Shown piece after piece: positions 51,759 to 61,126 of a stretch of 64,000 bases of DNA (positions within the stretch are counted from its first letter, which is position 1; each line of letters starts with the position of its first letter). A model generated the notes under the pieces. The model searched no databases. It worked only from the letters and a program-made list of their open reading frames with translations, and was not told where the DNA came from. The DNA comes from Yoonia maricola (GTDB taxonomy: Bacteria > Pseudomonadota > Alphaproteobacteria > Rhodobacterales > Rhodobacteraceae): NCBI RefSeq assembly GCF_002797915.1, contig NZ_PGTY01000004.1:248001-312000 (forward strand), written 5' to 3'. The translations under genes and the position numbers were made by a program.

Positions 51759-52686
51759 CGCGCCGGTCCATTCTTGGATCAAGGCTGCGATAGATCACGT
51801 CAATCAACAGGTTCACAGTTACAAAGATCACGGCGGCAATGATCACGACCGCCTGTACCTTGGGAAAATCGCGGGCGTAGATCGCATTAACAAGAAAACT
51901 GCCCAGACCGGGGCGTGCAAAAATGACTTCGACGACGACCAAGCCTTCCAGCAAGAAGGCAAGTTCCAGACCAAGGACTGTGACAACAGGAATGGCAGCA
52001 TGGGGGGCAATATGATCTCGCGCGACATCACCGGCGGCAACACCGCGCCTGTAGAAGGCCGGTAAGAAGGTTTGCGTACGCGCCTCAAGGATACCAGAGC
52101 GCAGAATGCGCGTGAGCGACGCCGCAATGCCCAGTGCCAGCGTGAGCGCTGGCAGAACGGCATGTGCCTTGGTTTGGGCGCCCATCGCGGGCAGCCAGCC
52201 AAGGTGCACCGCAAAGAGCAGGATCAGAAGCAAGCCTAGCCAAAAGGCCGGTATGGCAACACCGATGGAGGCCAGCGCCACTGCCCCGCGATCCATCCAA
52301 CTGCCGGGCTTGCGCGTCGCAACCAGGGCGAGTGGCACGGAAACGACCAATCCGATTGCGAGGCTGATGAGTGCAAGGGGAAACGTGTATGACATCGCAG
52401 TGACAAGATCGGGCCAGACATGGCGACCTGTGACGGACGACTGGCCAAAATCACCGATCAGGAGCGGTGAAAGCCATGCCCAAAAGGCAGTCCAGAACCC
52501 TGTGTCGAAGCCAGCTTCGGCGCGGATAAGATCCAGAACCTCCTTCGAGACCACCGTACCGTGCCGTGCCTCGGCGATGGCAAGAGCGGGATCACCGGGG
52601 GCGTGCCACAAAAGTGCAAAGGTTGCCAACGCCACACCCGTCAGGACCACGGCAGCGCGCAACACAAGCTCGGCAAAGATACGCAT
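51751..52686 (-). CDS. Nik/Dpp-type ABC permease (NikB-like)
   Basis: This 311-residue permease has an N-terminal helix (MRIFAELVLRAAVVLTGVAL), HAPGDPALA and the EAA loop region (TFLPAFYRRGVAAGDVARDH). ATG 52686 shares its A with the stop of the upstream ATPase (TGATG). It is the first channel gene of the importer and directly overlaps the NikC-like gene. Confidence 0.88.
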   Translation of the reverse strand: MRIFAELVLRAAVVLTGVALATFALLWHAPGDPALAIAEARHGTVVSKEVLDLIRAEAGFDTGFWTAFWAWLSPLLIGDFGQSSVTGRHVWPDLVTAMSYTFPLALISLAIGLVVSVPLALVATRKPGSWMDRGAVALASIGVAIPAFWLGLLLILLFAVHLGWLPAMGAQTKAHAVLPALTLALGIAASLTRILRSGILEARTQTFLPAFYRRGVAAGDVARDHIAPHAAIPVVTVLGLELAFLLEGLVVVEVIFARPGLGSFLVNAIYARDFPKVQAVVIIAAVIFVTVNLLIDVIYRSLDPRMDRRDA

Positions 52687-53411
52687 CACGCGACATGCTC
52701 CAACGCGCCTAGGGCGAATGCCGCATCGCGTAGCTTGCGCCCATAAGCGGTTTGCGGGGCTGCGACAAAAGCATGCGCCGCACCGTATTCTGCGACCTGT
52801 CCTGCGCGCAGCACGGCAATGTCGTCCGCAAAGGCGGCAGCATAACCCAAATCATGTGTCACGATCAGTGCAGCAAACCCTTCTTGCATTTGCATCTGGG
52901 CAATCAGGCGGGCGGTATGCTTTTGCGTGACTGCGTCCAAGGCCGACAACGGTTCGTCAAACAAGACCAGCGGCGGTGCGGCGATCAGCGCACGCAGGAT
53001 GCCGACGCGTTGCGCCTGACCAATGGATACCTCGGATGGATGGCGATCCAGCAAGCCGGTGTCGAGCTCCAGACCTTGGCAAAGCTGGTCAAGTCGATTG
53101 AGGTCCGGTTGCATCTTTTGCGCCACAACGGGTTCCATCACCGAACGTCTGAGGGAAAGACGCGGGTTAAAAGCCGCGCGCGGCTCTTGCATCACCAGTG
53201 CGGGGTGGCACTGACACACCGGCGCGCCATGCCAGCTTATCTGACCTGACGCGCAGGGCACCAGCCCAAGGATTGCACCGATGAGCGTCGATTTGCCCGC
53301 ACCGCTTTCTCCGACGACGGCCAATGCCCGGCCTGACCCCAGCGAGAACGACACATCCTGAAGGGTGGTCGCGACACCGCACCTGACCGAGATGTTCTCG
53401 ACCCTCAGCAT
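52686..53411 (-). CDS. Nik/Dpp-type ABC ATPase (NikE-like)
   Basis: This 241-residue ATPase has Walker A (GESGAGKST), a signature-like SIGQAQRVGILRAL (divergent from LSGGQ), Walker B (LVLFDEPLSALDA) and a switch His (IVTHDLG). It lacks the long C-terminal Cys domain of OppD/F, so it is short like NikE. I chose ATG 53411, which overlaps the preceding ATPase stop by seven bases. Confidence 0.88.
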   Translation of the reverse strand: MLRVENISVRCGVATTLQDVSFSLGSGRALAVVGESGAGKSTLIGAILGLVPCASGQISWHGAPVCQCHPALVMQEPRAAFNPRLSLRRSVMEPVVAQKMQPDLNRLDQLCQGLELDTGLLDRHPSEVSIGQAQRVGILRALIAAPPLVLFDEPLSALDAVTQKHTARLIAQMQMQEGFAALIVTHDLGYAAAFADDIAVLRAGQVAEYGAAHAFVAAPQTAYGRKLRDAAFALGALEHVA

Positions 53412-54088
53412 GGCAACTCCAACCAATTGCGATGGGCGCAAAGCGCCTTGGCCGCCGCCGTTTCCGGCGTGGACAGAATGCGTGCTGTGCGGGCATCTTC
53501 GACAATGCGTCCAGCATCCATGACAAGCAGTCGTGATACCCGACGGGCAGCAAGCCCAAGATCATGCGTAATGAGCAAGAGAGCGGTCTTGCGCGTTTTC
53601 AGATAGGTGTCCAACAAATCCATGGTGTCTGCGGCCACAACCGGGTCTAGAGCAGACGTAGGTTCGTCCATGACCAGCAAGTCTGGCGACCCAATCAAAG
53701 CCATTGCAATAACAAAACGTTGCTGCATGCCGCGTGACCACCCCCACGGGCGGTTACGTAAGTCGCCGGTGCCAATATGCAGCGCATCAAACAGGTCTTT
53801 CCTGCGGGCATCATCTGCGGCAAGGCCCAAAGCCTGCTCGGTCTCACGCCAGTGGAATACCATCGATCGCAGTGGGTCCAGCGCCTCATCAGGGCTTTGC
53901 GGGACGTGGGCAACGCCCGTGCCTGCAGCCCTCAAGGCATCAATCAACGCATGCCCAAGGGTCGATTTGCCGGACCCCGAAGCGCCGACAAGCCCGACGC
54001 GTTCGCCGGGCCTGATGTCTACAGTCGTGGGATGCAAGATGGTGCGACCCGCGCGCTGCACGCTTAGGCTATATGCCGTGATTGTCAT
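53405..54088 (-). CDS. Nik/Dpp-type ABC ATPase (NikD-like)
   Basis: This 227-residue ATPase has Walker A (GASGSGKST), a degenerate signature (WSRGMQQRFVIAMAL), Walker B (LLVMDEPTSALD) and a switch His (LITHDLG). It is short, without the Opp C-terminal domain. The start overlaps the binding-protein stop (ATGA). Together with the NikE-like protein it would form the heterodimeric motor. Confidence 0.88.
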   Translation of the reverse strand: MTITAYSLSVQRAGRTILHPTTVDIRPGERVGLVGASGSGKSTLGHALIDALRAAGTGVAHVPQSPDEALDPLRSMVFHWRETEQALGLAADDARRKDLFDALHIGTGDLRNRPWGWSRGMQQRFVIAMALIGSPDLLVMDEPTSALDPVVAADTMDLLDTYLKTRKTALLLITHDLGLAARRVSRLLVMDAGRIVEDARTARILSTPETAAAKALCAHRNWLELPC

Positions 54089-55608
54089 TCAGCGAAGCGT
54101 GTCTCGTGTGTGATCCAATAGGTTTCGGTCGGATGCACCTGATAACCAATGAGACCGGCACGGGCCACCACAGGCTGGCTGACATGGAAAACCGGCATCA
54201 GCGGTACATCCGTCGCAATGATCTGTTGGATTTCATCATAGATCGCCGCGCGCTTTGCCGGCTCAAAAGTTGTCTGCCCTTGTACCAAAAGCTGATCCAT
54301 GTCGGGGTTCGCATAGCGGCCCGCGTTTGATCCACCGTCACTGGCCAGAAGGAACCCTAGAACAGAACCTGGGTCGCCCTGCGGCAGCATCACCCAGGCC
54401 TGCAGGAACATATCCCCGTCGCCTGCCATCAGCGCCTCATTGCTGGCCCCGTATTCCCCCACGCGGACGCTGGACGTAATGCCGATCTGCTGCAGGAACG
54501 CTTGCGTGATCTCGGCCGTTGGCGGCAGGGCCGCGCGCGAGGAATAGGTCAAGATTTCAATTTCAAGCGGCGCGCCATCCAGCATCCAGCGTCCCCCTTG
54601 CTTGACCGCGCCCGCCTCAGCCAGCAACGCCTCTGCTTGCACGGGATCATAGGTGGGTGCGATGTCGGCAGCCCAGCTTTTACCTGCCGGATATACCGTA
54701 CCTGCGGGGACACCACCAACCCCAGAGAGCACAGCCTCGACAATGCCGTCACGGTCAATCGCCAATGAAACCGCCTGTCGGATGAGCGGCTCTGCCAACG
54801 GCCCCGATGCAGTATTCATCGAGTAGAAATAAAGCCGCGCCGTCGGCGCCGTGAACCCGAGTGCGCCAGTTTCCTGAATACGCGCGAAATCACTTTCAGG
54901 ATAGTTGATGACCATATCAACATCGCCCGCCTCAAACGCGAGCGCGGCAGAGGCCGGATCAGGAGAAGCAACAACGCGGACTTCCGCGAACCCTGGTGCG
55001 CCTTGACGGTAATCTATGTCCGCTTCAACCCGGTAGAGTTGCTCCGGCACAGCCTCGCGGAAGATATAGGGGCCGGTTGCGTTGATCGGGAAAGCGTTCG
55101 AAGGGACGCCAAGAATGGCCACACCGGGGTCGGACAGTCCCCATTGGAACGCTGCATTCGGGCTGTTGGTTTCGAATACGACAACGCCGTCGCCGTCCGT
55201 GGACATATCCGCGAGGTCGAGCACACCCGCAATGCGCGCGTTATGGGCTGGATGGTTTTCATCAAAGATCGGTGCAATGGCGTCGATCACAGCCTGCGCC
55301 GTCACAGGCGTGCCGTCATGGAATGTCAAACCCTCACGCAATGTGACTTGCCACGTGGTCGGCGCGGTCTGTGCGATGCTTTCGGCTAGCCGGGGATAGA
55401 GGTTGAGGTCATAATCAATGCCCATCAGGGTCTCGGTCACGCCGGTCTGGTTGGACATCCAACCATTGTACCCCACGCGCGGGTTTGGCACCTCGGCCGT
55501 GGGATCAAAGGTAACGGAAATGGTGAACGTCTCGTTCTGTGCTGCAACGGGCAGCGTTGTGCCAAGTGCAATCAACGCGGCAGCGGCAATGCGGGTCAGT
55601 CGTGACAT
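54085..55608 (-). CDS. Nik/Dpp-type extracellular solute-binding protein
   Basis: This 507-residue periplasmic binding protein of family 5 has a signal peptide (MSRLTRIAAAALIALGTTLP, cleavage near AA-QN). NGWMSNQTGVTETLMGID, LREGLTFHDGTPVTA and PLIRQAVSLAIDRDGIV are typical of NikA/DppA-type proteins. I chose ATG 55608 with AAGGA upstream. It starts ten bases after the DUF6525 gene. NikA-like proteins bind nickel chelates or metallophores, which fits the CobW context but is not shown here. Confidence 0.88.
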   Translation of the reverse strand: MSRLTRIAAAALIALGTTLPVAAQNETFTISVTFDPTAEVPNPRVGYNGWMSNQTGVTETLMGIDYDLNLYPRLAESIAQTAPTTWQVTLREGLTFHDGTPVTAQAVIDAIAPIFDENHPAHNARIAGVLDLADMSTDGDGVVVFETNSPNAAFQWGLSDPGVAILGVPSNAFPINATGPYIFREAVPEQLYRVEADIDYRQGAPGFAEVRVVASPDPASAALAFEAGDVDMVINYPESDFARIQETGALGFTAPTARLYFYSMNTASGPLAEPLIRQAVSLAIDRDGIVEAVLSGVGGVPAGTVYPAGKSWAADIAPTYDPVQAEALLAEAGAVKQGGRWMLDGAPLEIEILTYSSRAALPPTAEITQAFLQQIGITSSVRVGEYGASNEALMAGDGDMFLQAWVMLPQGDPGSVLGFLLASDGGSNAGRYANPDMDQLLVQGQTTFEPAKRAAIYDEIQQIIATDVPLMPVFHVSQPVVARAGLIGYQVHPTETYWITHETRFAE

Positions 55609-55618
55609 AACAGGTCCT

Positions 55619-55891
55619 TCAGGTCTTCGTTGGAAGTTGGTTGGTGATTGCGAAACGGTCACGCGAAAGCGTGCGCGCCTCGGCCTTTGACAAAGCAGAT
55701 AGCGCGGCTTCGGGGTCAAGGCCCCTTGCGCAGGCCCGGTTCCAAACGCGACGCGCCGAAGCTGGCGACCACGGCAAAGCCGCCTCAGCCAGCCAGCGGC
55801 GCAACGGCGCAGGCAAGGCATCGTAGCTGCGCATTGGATCAGCCGCACGGTGTTTACGGCGCAGAGAGGTCGCACCAAGGTTGCGGCTCAT
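55619..55891 (-). CDS. DUF6525-like small protein
   Basis: This 90-residue basic protein (MSRNLGATSLRRKHRAADPM, then YDALPAPLRRWLAEAALPWS and a C-terminal KAEARTLSRDRFAI) fits a Rhodobacterales family I recall as DUF6525. No catalytic motif is seen. The start overlaps the DUF1826 stop (ATGA) and the stop lies ten bases before the binding protein, so it is fully embedded in the operon. The function is unknown. Its presence between a CobW-type gene and a metal-type importer is worth noting. Confidence 0.7.
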   Translation of the reverse strand: MSRNLGATSLRRKHRAADPMRSYDALPAPLRRWLAEAALPWSPASARRVWNRACARGLDPEAALSALSKAEARTLSRDRFAITNQLPTKT

Positions 55892-56520
55892 ATCGCATCC
55901 TCCATGCGGTCAACTGCGTCCAACACCAGCACAAGCCGTGTCTCGCCCGTGCCTTCGATCGGCGGAGACCGGTGTAGCAGACCGGTGGCGGGTGTTGCGG
56001 GCCATCGCGTGCCGCGCAGCAGGATCGGTGCGCCAGTCGCTACGGAAAAGATGCGGGTAGGGTCCTGCCCAGCGGACGAAATCCCGTATTGCGTGCCTTG
56101 GCCACGATAGGTGCAAACCAGCCGTGCTGTAATAGCGTCGATATGAAATTTGCGACAGGTGTTTGACGTAACAGGCTGTAGCCTGAGGCGCAGATAAGAC
56201 GCCTGTATGAGCCCCGCAAAGATATCCGCGAGCGCCCCGATATCGCCGACAAGCTGTTCACGTTCGGGGCCTGCCGGGGTCTTGGCGATGTCGCACAGCT
56301 CCGTCACTGCCATGGTCACCGCGTGGGGGCGCAAGATGATGCGTCCTTGTGGCAGCCTTGTGGGATCCAGGGTGTCGATCCAGTTCTGGAATCCAGGTGC
56401 CGGTTGCCTGCGCCAGATCGCGGCGGCACAGCCGGGTTTCAGGAACGCTGTCAGGTCTTCTGGCGTCTCAGCGATCGCAACACCGGCGGTTGCGTCCCTG
56501 ACCATAGTGCGCGCGAGCAT
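55888..56520 (-). CDS. DUF1826 family protein
   Basis: This 210-residue protein matches DUF1826 (CGAAIWRRQP-like segment AAIWRRQPAPGFQNWI; CRKFHIDAITARLVCTYRGQGTQ). Conserved His and Cys residues in CRKFHID and RLVCTYRGQGT could bind a metal, and the beta-rich core is reminiscent of 2-oxoglutarate oxygenase-like folds. Family members are frequently next to CobW/ZNG1-type genes. It overlaps both neighbours by one to four bases. The role is unknown; a zinc-stress function is inferred from context. Confidence 0.82.
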   Translation of the reverse strand: MLARTMVRDATAGVAIAETPEDLTAFLKPGCAAAIWRRQPAPGFQNWIDTLDPTRLPQGRIILRPHAVTMAVTELCDIAKTPAGPEREQLVGDIGALADIFAGLIQASYLRLRLQPVTSNTCRKFHIDAITARLVCTYRGQGTQYGISSAGQDPTRIFSVATGAPILLRGTRWPATPATGLLHRSPPIEGTGETRLVLVLDAVDRMEDAI

Positions 56521-57731
56521 TATGCCGCTTGCTCCGCGCGACGCCAGACAGGAAACGGATCGGGATAGTTTGGCAGGCTATCAATCCCGGTGGCGACCAG
56601 CGCAGGGACAAGACAGCCATCAAGGCGTTCTTTCAGCGCTGGCCAGTCGATTCCGGCACCAATAAAGACGATCTCTTGCCGTCTGTCGCCCCAGGGTTCT
56701 TGCCAATGCTCTTGCATATAGGCGCGCGCACTTTCGTGGTCAGGCCAATTGTCCTTGGGCACCGAGGCCCACCACGTGCCCAGCGGTTTGACACTGGACA
56801 GGGCCCCGGCGAGCGAGAATTCGGCAACCCAGCCGGGCCGTGTCGAAATCCAGAAATGGCCCTTGGCGCGGATCACACCGGGCAGATCACCGTTCAGAAC
56901 ACTGAGAATTTTTTCCGGAATGAAAGGAAGCCGTGCACGATATACGAAAGATGCAACGCCATATTCCTCTGTTTCGGGGGTGTGATCGGCGAAACCATAG
57001 AGTTCCTTGGCCCACATCGGGTGCTCATGCGCTTTCTCAAAATCAAACATGCCGGTATCAAGGATTGCCGCGGCAGCAACATCCGAATGATCTGTCTGGA
57101 TGATCTTTGCGTCAGCGTTCAAGCTGCGAATGATCTTGCGGGCGGCGTCCGTGCGCTCTGGACCTGCATCCGTCACCTTGTTCAGGATCACTACATCGGC
57201 AAATTCGATCTGTTCCACAAGCAGGTTGACCAGTGTCCGATCATCCGCTTCCCCGAGTGTTTCGCCACGGTCACGCAGGAAATCATGGCTTGAATAGTCA
57301 TTCAACAGGTTCACTGCATCAACAACGGTGACCATCGTGTCGAGCCGCGAAACGTCTGAAAGGCTGTCACCAAGTTCATCTTGGAAATCAAAGGTGGCGG
57401 CGACCGGAAGCGGTTCAGAAATCCCGGTAGATTCGATCAGCAGGTAGTCAAAGCGACCCTCGGCGGCAAGCCTGCGGACCTCATCCAGAAGGTCATCGCG
57501 CAGCGTACAGCAAATACAGCCGTTCGACATTTCCACCAGCGTTTCGTCCGTGCGGCTGAGTGCCGTATCCGCCCGCACCAGATCGGCGTCGATGTTCACC
57601 TCAGACATGTCGTTCACAATGACCGCGACGCGGCGGCCTTCGCGGTTATTCAAAACCCGGTTTAAGAGCGTCGTCTTGCCTGCGCCCAGAAAGCCGGAAA
57701 GCACTGTGACGGGAAGTCGGTTATCTGACAT
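56520..57731 (-). CDS. CobW/ZNG1-type GTPase metallochaperone
   Basis: This 403-residue protein is of the COG0523 GTPase family. The P-loop is [11 protein letters not shown] (13-23), the metal motif CICC is at 72-75 (NGCICCT), and ESTG, LNKVTD and a C-terminal CobW domain ([11 protein letters not shown]) follow. Members bind zinc or another divalent metal and insert it into client enzymes, often when zinc is scarce. It is the first gene of the coupled run that ends with the DMT transporter. A GTAACT palindrome lies between it and the divergent Rrf2 gene. Which metal it handles is not visible from sequence. Confidence 0.9.
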   Translation of the reverse strand: MSDNRLPVTVLSGFLGAGKTTLLNRVLNNREGRRVAVIVNDMSEVNIDADLVRADTALSRTDETLVEMSNGCICCTLRDDLLDEVRRLAAEGRFDYLLIESTGISEPLPVAATFDFQDELGDSLSDVSRLDTMVTVVDAVNLLNDYSSHDFLRDRGETLGEADDRTLVNLLVEQIEFADVVILNKVTDAGPERTDAARKIIRSLNADAKIIQTDHSDVAAAAILDTGMFDFEKAHEHPMWAKELYGFADHTPETEEYGVASFVYRARLPFIPEKILSVLNGDLPGVIRAKGHFWISTRPGWVAEFSLAGALSSVKPLGTWWASVPKDNWPDHESARAYMQEHWQEPWGDRRQEIVFIGAGIDWPALKERLDGCLVPALVATGIDSLPNYPDPFPVWRRAEQAA

Positions 57732-57762
57732 AGCTCTCTCCTGATCTGATCCGTTAGATCAC

Positions 57763-57779
57763 GTAACTTACGCAGTTAC
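57763..57779. promoter_or_regulatory. Palindromic operator between the CobW and Rrf2 genes
   Basis: GTAACT and AGTTAC form perfect 6-bp arms around TACGC. An outer TTAG/CTAA pair (57754-57757, 57784-57787) extends the symmetry, and a further GTTAC half-site stands at 57801. The position 32 bases upstream of the CobW start and 57 upstream of the Rrf2 start suits a shared operator for an autoregulating repressor, either the Rrf2 protein or a Zur-like factor. Confidence 0.55.
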
Positions 57780-57835
57780 TTTACTAATGCAACCGCAAAA
57801 GTTACAGATGATAGTCGTATGGAGAAAAACTGCAC

Positions 57836-58240
57836 ATGAAGCGCAACTCGCGTCTGTCCCTCGCCCTGCATACCCTGAGCCACATGGCCGGGGGCCCTGA
57901 TCGGCTGCGCACATCATCCGACATCGCTGACCACGCAGGGACCAACCCTGTCGTCGTGCGTCGTGTCTTGGGCAAACTCAGAAAGGCGGGCCTGCTGATA
58001 TCCGAAAAAGGGCATGCCGGTGGATGGCGTTTAGCGCGCCAACCACAGGACATTACTCTGGCAGATGTCTACCTCGCCTTGGACGAACGGATGGTTGCAA
58101 CGCAAGAAAAAAGCGAAGCGCCGGCCTGTTCTGTCGAACATGCCTTGCATAAACGCGTGTCCAGCGTTCTTGAGGAGATTGAAGAGAACTTGGTCCAGCG
58201 ATTGGGCGAGACTTCTATTGCTGAGGTGCGGGGCGCCTGA
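57836..58240 (+). CDS. Rrf2 family transcriptional regulator
   Basis: This 134-residue protein has an N-terminal winged HTH (about 5-65: RTSSDIADHAGTNPVVVRRV; KAGLLISEKGHAGGWRLA) and the Rrf2 dimerisation helix at the C-terminus. It has only one Cys in the region where IscR/NsrR/RirA carry three (EAPACSVEHAL), so it probably holds no Fe-S cluster and resembles the YwnA/CymR-type members. It is divergent from the CobW operon and is the natural candidate to bind the palindrome between them. Confidence 0.85.
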   Translation: MKRNSRLSLALHTLSHMAGGPDRLRTSSDIADHAGTNPVVVRRVLGKLRKAGLLISEKGHAGGWRLARQPQDITLADVYLALDERMVATQEKSEAPACSVEHALHKRVSSVLEEIEENLVQRLGETSIAEVRGA

Positions 58241-58395
58241 CAGTGGTTGCCACCTGAAAACCTGCAAGACGTGCTGCCAAGGCCGATCATTGGCTCCGGT
58301 CCGATCACCGTTCCCTACCGATTGTGACCTAGGTAGTCATACTGTCAGTCCACATTCCGGGCGTTTGTGCAGGGGCTGACCACGTCTTGGGTCCA

Positions 58396-58800
58396 TCATG
58401 TGCCGACGACCTGCGCGATGATCTGTTGCAGGTTTGGGCTCTGCTTTAGCTTGGCAGCTTGATCAGGCGTAAACCAGCCCGCATCACTCACATCATCTGC
58501 CGCAACCGGCGCGCCGCTTTGATAAGTGCAGATCACCACTGCCAGAAGGTAGTGAAACAGGATCTCCCCATCGTCATCGCGTGTAATCGCATCAACATTG
58601 GTGAGGTAGCGCTCTGCACGCCCAACCACGCCGGTCTCTTCCGCCAGTTCGCGCACTGCAGCTTCAAGCGCGGTCTCGCCCAATTCCACATGCCCGCCGG
58701 GAAAGCCCCAGGTCTTGGCGTTGGGTTCCTTCTTGCGCTTGACCAATAGAAACCGTTCTTCGTGCTGCACCACTGCAATGGCGCCAAGTTTGGGCTGCAT
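58396..58800 (-). CDS. Nudix hydrolase
   Basis: This 134-residue protein has a complete Nudix box (GGHVELGETALEAAVREL then AEETGV, about 34-56), binding Mg2+ to cleave nucleoside diphosphate-X compounds. The N-terminus MQPKLGAIAVVQHEERFLLV is typical of MutT-like enzymes. I chose ATG 58800, which shares its A with the stop of the upstream SGNH gene (TGATG). The longer frame is a shadow. The substrate is not predictable. Confidence 0.9.
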   Translation of the reverse strand: MQPKLGAIAVVQHEERFLLVKRKKEPNAKTWGFPGGHVELGETALEAAVRELAEETGVVGRAERYLTNVDAITRDDDGEILFHYLLAVVICTYQSGAPVAADDVSDAGWFTPDQAAKLKQSPNLQQIIAQVVGT

Positions 58801-59438
58801 CACATCGCCTCGATTTTCGCGGCGATGGCTTGGCCAAGCGTCACATGGTCCTCTGCCGCTAGATGCAGCCCATCGATCGGGCTGGGTTTGACATGCGCAC
58901 CCGCATCCAGAAACGCGATCCCCCAATGATCGGCCAATTGCGCAATCGCAAAAGGCAGATTGCGTGACTTTTCGTGGGCGCCCAGCAGCGTATCGCGGTA
59001 GGTTCCTTCTTCCAGAACCAGTGGCGGTGCGATCAGCAGAATGTCGAACCCTTTGTGGCGCAGTTGGTAAGGCTCTGATCGGGCAATGGCGAGCAACCCT
59101 GCAAGGCCGCCGACCACCTGATTAACCGTCGCGCCGTGATGTGCCTGAAGATCATTTGTACCCAGCATGATCGTCAATAGATCAATCGGTCCGTGGCTCT
59201 CCAACGCGATCCGCAGCCCCAACTGCCCGTCCATATGCGCGCCCATCACAGGGTCCGCTCGATTGGTCGTACGTCCGGGCAAGCCCTCTTCAACCAAAGC
59301 CCAATCCGCGCCAAGTGCGGCCTGCATCACAGTTGGCCAACGCGTCTCTGGCCCCCAGCGCCGATATTCGCTGTGGACCTGTGCCGGTGGTGTCCCATAG
59401 GTGTTGCTGTCGCCGAAAGTGAGCAGTGTTTTTGTCAT
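58800..59438 (-). CDS. SGNH/GDSL hydrolase
   Basis: This 212-residue esterase-type hydrolase has block I (FGDSNTYG, nucleophile Ser11), block III (GTNDLQAHH) and block V (DGLHLA) with the catalytic Asp and His. LPGRTTNR resembles arylesterases. There is no signal peptide, so it is cytoplasmic. It is translationally coupled to the Nudix gene and divergent from the thioredoxin-TPR gene. Confidence 0.9.
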   Translation of the reverse strand: MTKTLLTFGDSNTYGTPPAQVHSEYRRWGPETRWPTVMQAALGADWALVEEGLPGRTTNRADPVMGAHMDGQLGLRIALESHGPIDLLTIMLGTNDLQAHHGATVNQVVGGLAGLLAIARSEPYQLRHKGFDILLIAPPLVLEEGTYRDTLLGAHEKSRNLPFAIAQLADHWGIAFLDAGAHVKPSPIDGLHLAAEDHVTLGQAIAAKIEAM

Positions 59439-59545
59439 GCCGCCACGCTATGTGGCGTTTGCGCAATGGTAAAGCCGCTTTGCCCCTTGGCCTTACCGTC
59501 TTGAGCGCACATATAGGACGCAACGAGATGTTGAAGGAGACAGAC

Positions 59546-60457
59546 ATGCTGGAATTGGATGCAACCGCAGGTGCCGCCGCTGATCTGATCAAAGATGGCA
59601 CCGACGCAAGCTTCGCCGCAGATGTGATCGAAGCGTCCAAAGAAGTACCGGTGATCGTGGATTTCTGGGCACCGTGGTGCGGCCCTTGTAAAACACTGGG
59701 TCCAGCCATTGAAGCAGCGGTGACCAAAGCCAAAGGCCGGGTCAAGCTGGTCAAGATCGACGTTGATGCCAACCAGGCCTATGCGGGCCAGCTGCAGGTG
59801 CAGTCGATCCCGACAGTTTATGCGTTCTTCAATGGCCAGCCTGTTGATGGCTTTCAGGGGGCTTTGCCGCCGTCCGAAATTGACGCCTTTGTCGATAAGA
59901 TTGCTGCCCTTGCCGGTGATCCAGAGGCAGAAGGACTGAGTGCGGCGATTGAAGCGGCAGATCAGATGCTGGAAGAAGGGGCCGCTGCGGATGCGGCAGA
60001 AACCTTTGCTGCGATTTTGCAGGAAGAACCCAACAATGCTCCCGCCTATGCGGGCCTTGTGCGGTCTTATCTGGCACTTGATGATGTGGATCAGGCCGAG
60101 GCGATCCTGAACGGCGCCCCTGCCGAGATTTCGACCGATCCTTTGCTGGAAGCGGTCCATGCACAGATCACGCTTGCCCGCGAGGCCGCAAACGCTGGCC
60201 CCGTCACTGAATTGCAGGATGCGGTTGAGGCTGATCCAGACAACCACCAAGCCCGCTTTGATTTGGCGACAGCCTTGCATGCCAGTGGGCAGGCCGAGGA
60301 GGCTGTTAACCAACTTCTCGAACTGTTCCGCCGGGATCGCGAGTGGAATGATGGCGCGGCAAAGACCCAGCTTTTCACCATTTTCGATGCACATGATGCC
60401 AAAGACCCCATTGTGCTCAATGGCCGTCGCAAGCTCTCGTCAATGATATTTGCCTGA
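59546..60457 (+). CDS. Thioredoxin-TPR co-chaperone (YbbN/CnoX-like)
   Basis: This 303-residue protein has an N-terminal thioredoxin domain (about 20-130, active site WCGPC in FWAPWCGPCK; IPTVYAFFNGQP) followed by a C-terminal TPR region (about 150-300). CnoX-type proteins hold unfolded clients and pass them to GroEL. Unlike E. coli CnoX, this one has an intact CxxC. I chose ATG 59546 (MLELDATAGAAAD) with AAGGAG upstream. It is the first gene of a run with the LON-domain, Trm112 and GNAT genes. Confidence 0.9.
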   Translation: MLELDATAGAAADLIKDGTDASFAADVIEASKEVPVIVDFWAPWCGPCKTLGPAIEAAVTKAKGRVKLVKIDVDANQAYAGQLQVQSIPTVYAFFNGQPVDGFQGALPPSEIDAFVDKIAALAGDPEAEGLSAAIEAADQMLEEGAAADAAETFAAILQEEPNNAPAYAGLVRSYLALDDVDQAEAILNGAPAEISTDPLLEAVHAQITLAREAANAGPVTELQDAVEADPDNHQARFDLATALHASGQAEEAVNQLLELFRRDREWNDGAAKTQLFTIFDAHDAKDPIVLNGRRKLSSMIFA

Positions 60458-60484
60458 TCAAAGGTTCGACCTACGTTCACTGAT

Positions 60485-61126
60485 ATGATATCAAAGACCG
60501 ATCTGCCGGACACTATTCCGGTCTTCCCGTTGCCCGGTGCGCTGCTTTTGCCGCGTGCCCGCTTGCCGCTGCATTTGTTTGAGCCGCGGTATCTGGCAAT
60601 GCTGGATGATGTCCTGAAAACCCCATGTCGGCTGATCGGGATGGTGCAGCCCTATGATGCGCCCGGTGGGGACAGCAAGCTGCATACCATCGGTTGCGCG
60701 GGCAAGGTAACTGCCTTTTCGGAAACCGAGGACGGGCGCTATATGATTACCATGTCCGGTGCCTCGCGTTTTCGCATCACGCAAGAGGTGGAAGGGTTCA
60801 CGCCTTACCGACGCTGCAATGTGGATTGGAGTGGGTTCGAACGCGATCTGGGACCGGTTGAAAAAGACACCAGCTTTGATCGTGAAAAATTCATGGAGGC
60901 GCTGGGCCGCTATCTGGTTGACCAAGGGCTGTCCACAGATTGGGAAAGCCTGGGCGAGGCCGAGGATGAGTTGCTTATCAATTCCCTGTCTATGCTCTGT
61001 CCGTTTGAACCTGAGGATAAGCAGGCGCTGCTCGAGGCCCCGTCCTTGACCACCCGCCGCGAAACGCTCATGACATTGATCGAATTCGCCCTGCGTGGCG
61101 GATCAGGTGAAGAGGTGATGCAATGA
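60485..61126 (+). CDS. LON N-terminal (substrate-binding) domain protein
   Basis: This 213-residue stand-alone LON substrate-binding domain opens with the typical [20 protein letters not shown] and [12 protein letters not shown], without the ATPase or protease domains. The role is unknown; it may bind unfolded proteins or act in proteostasis, which would suit its neighbour CnoX. The stop overlaps the Trm112-like start by three bases. Confidence 0.88.
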   Translation: MISKTDLPDTIPVFPLPGALLLPRARLPLHLFEPRYLAMLDDVLKTPCRLIGMVQPYDAPGGDSKLHTIGCAGKVTAFSETEDGRYMITMSGASRFRITQEVEGFTPYRRCNVDWSGFERDLGPVEKDTSFDREKFMEALGRYLVDQGLSTDWESLGEAEDELLINSLSMLCPFEPEDKQALLEAPSLTTRRETLMTLIEFALRGGSGEEVMQ

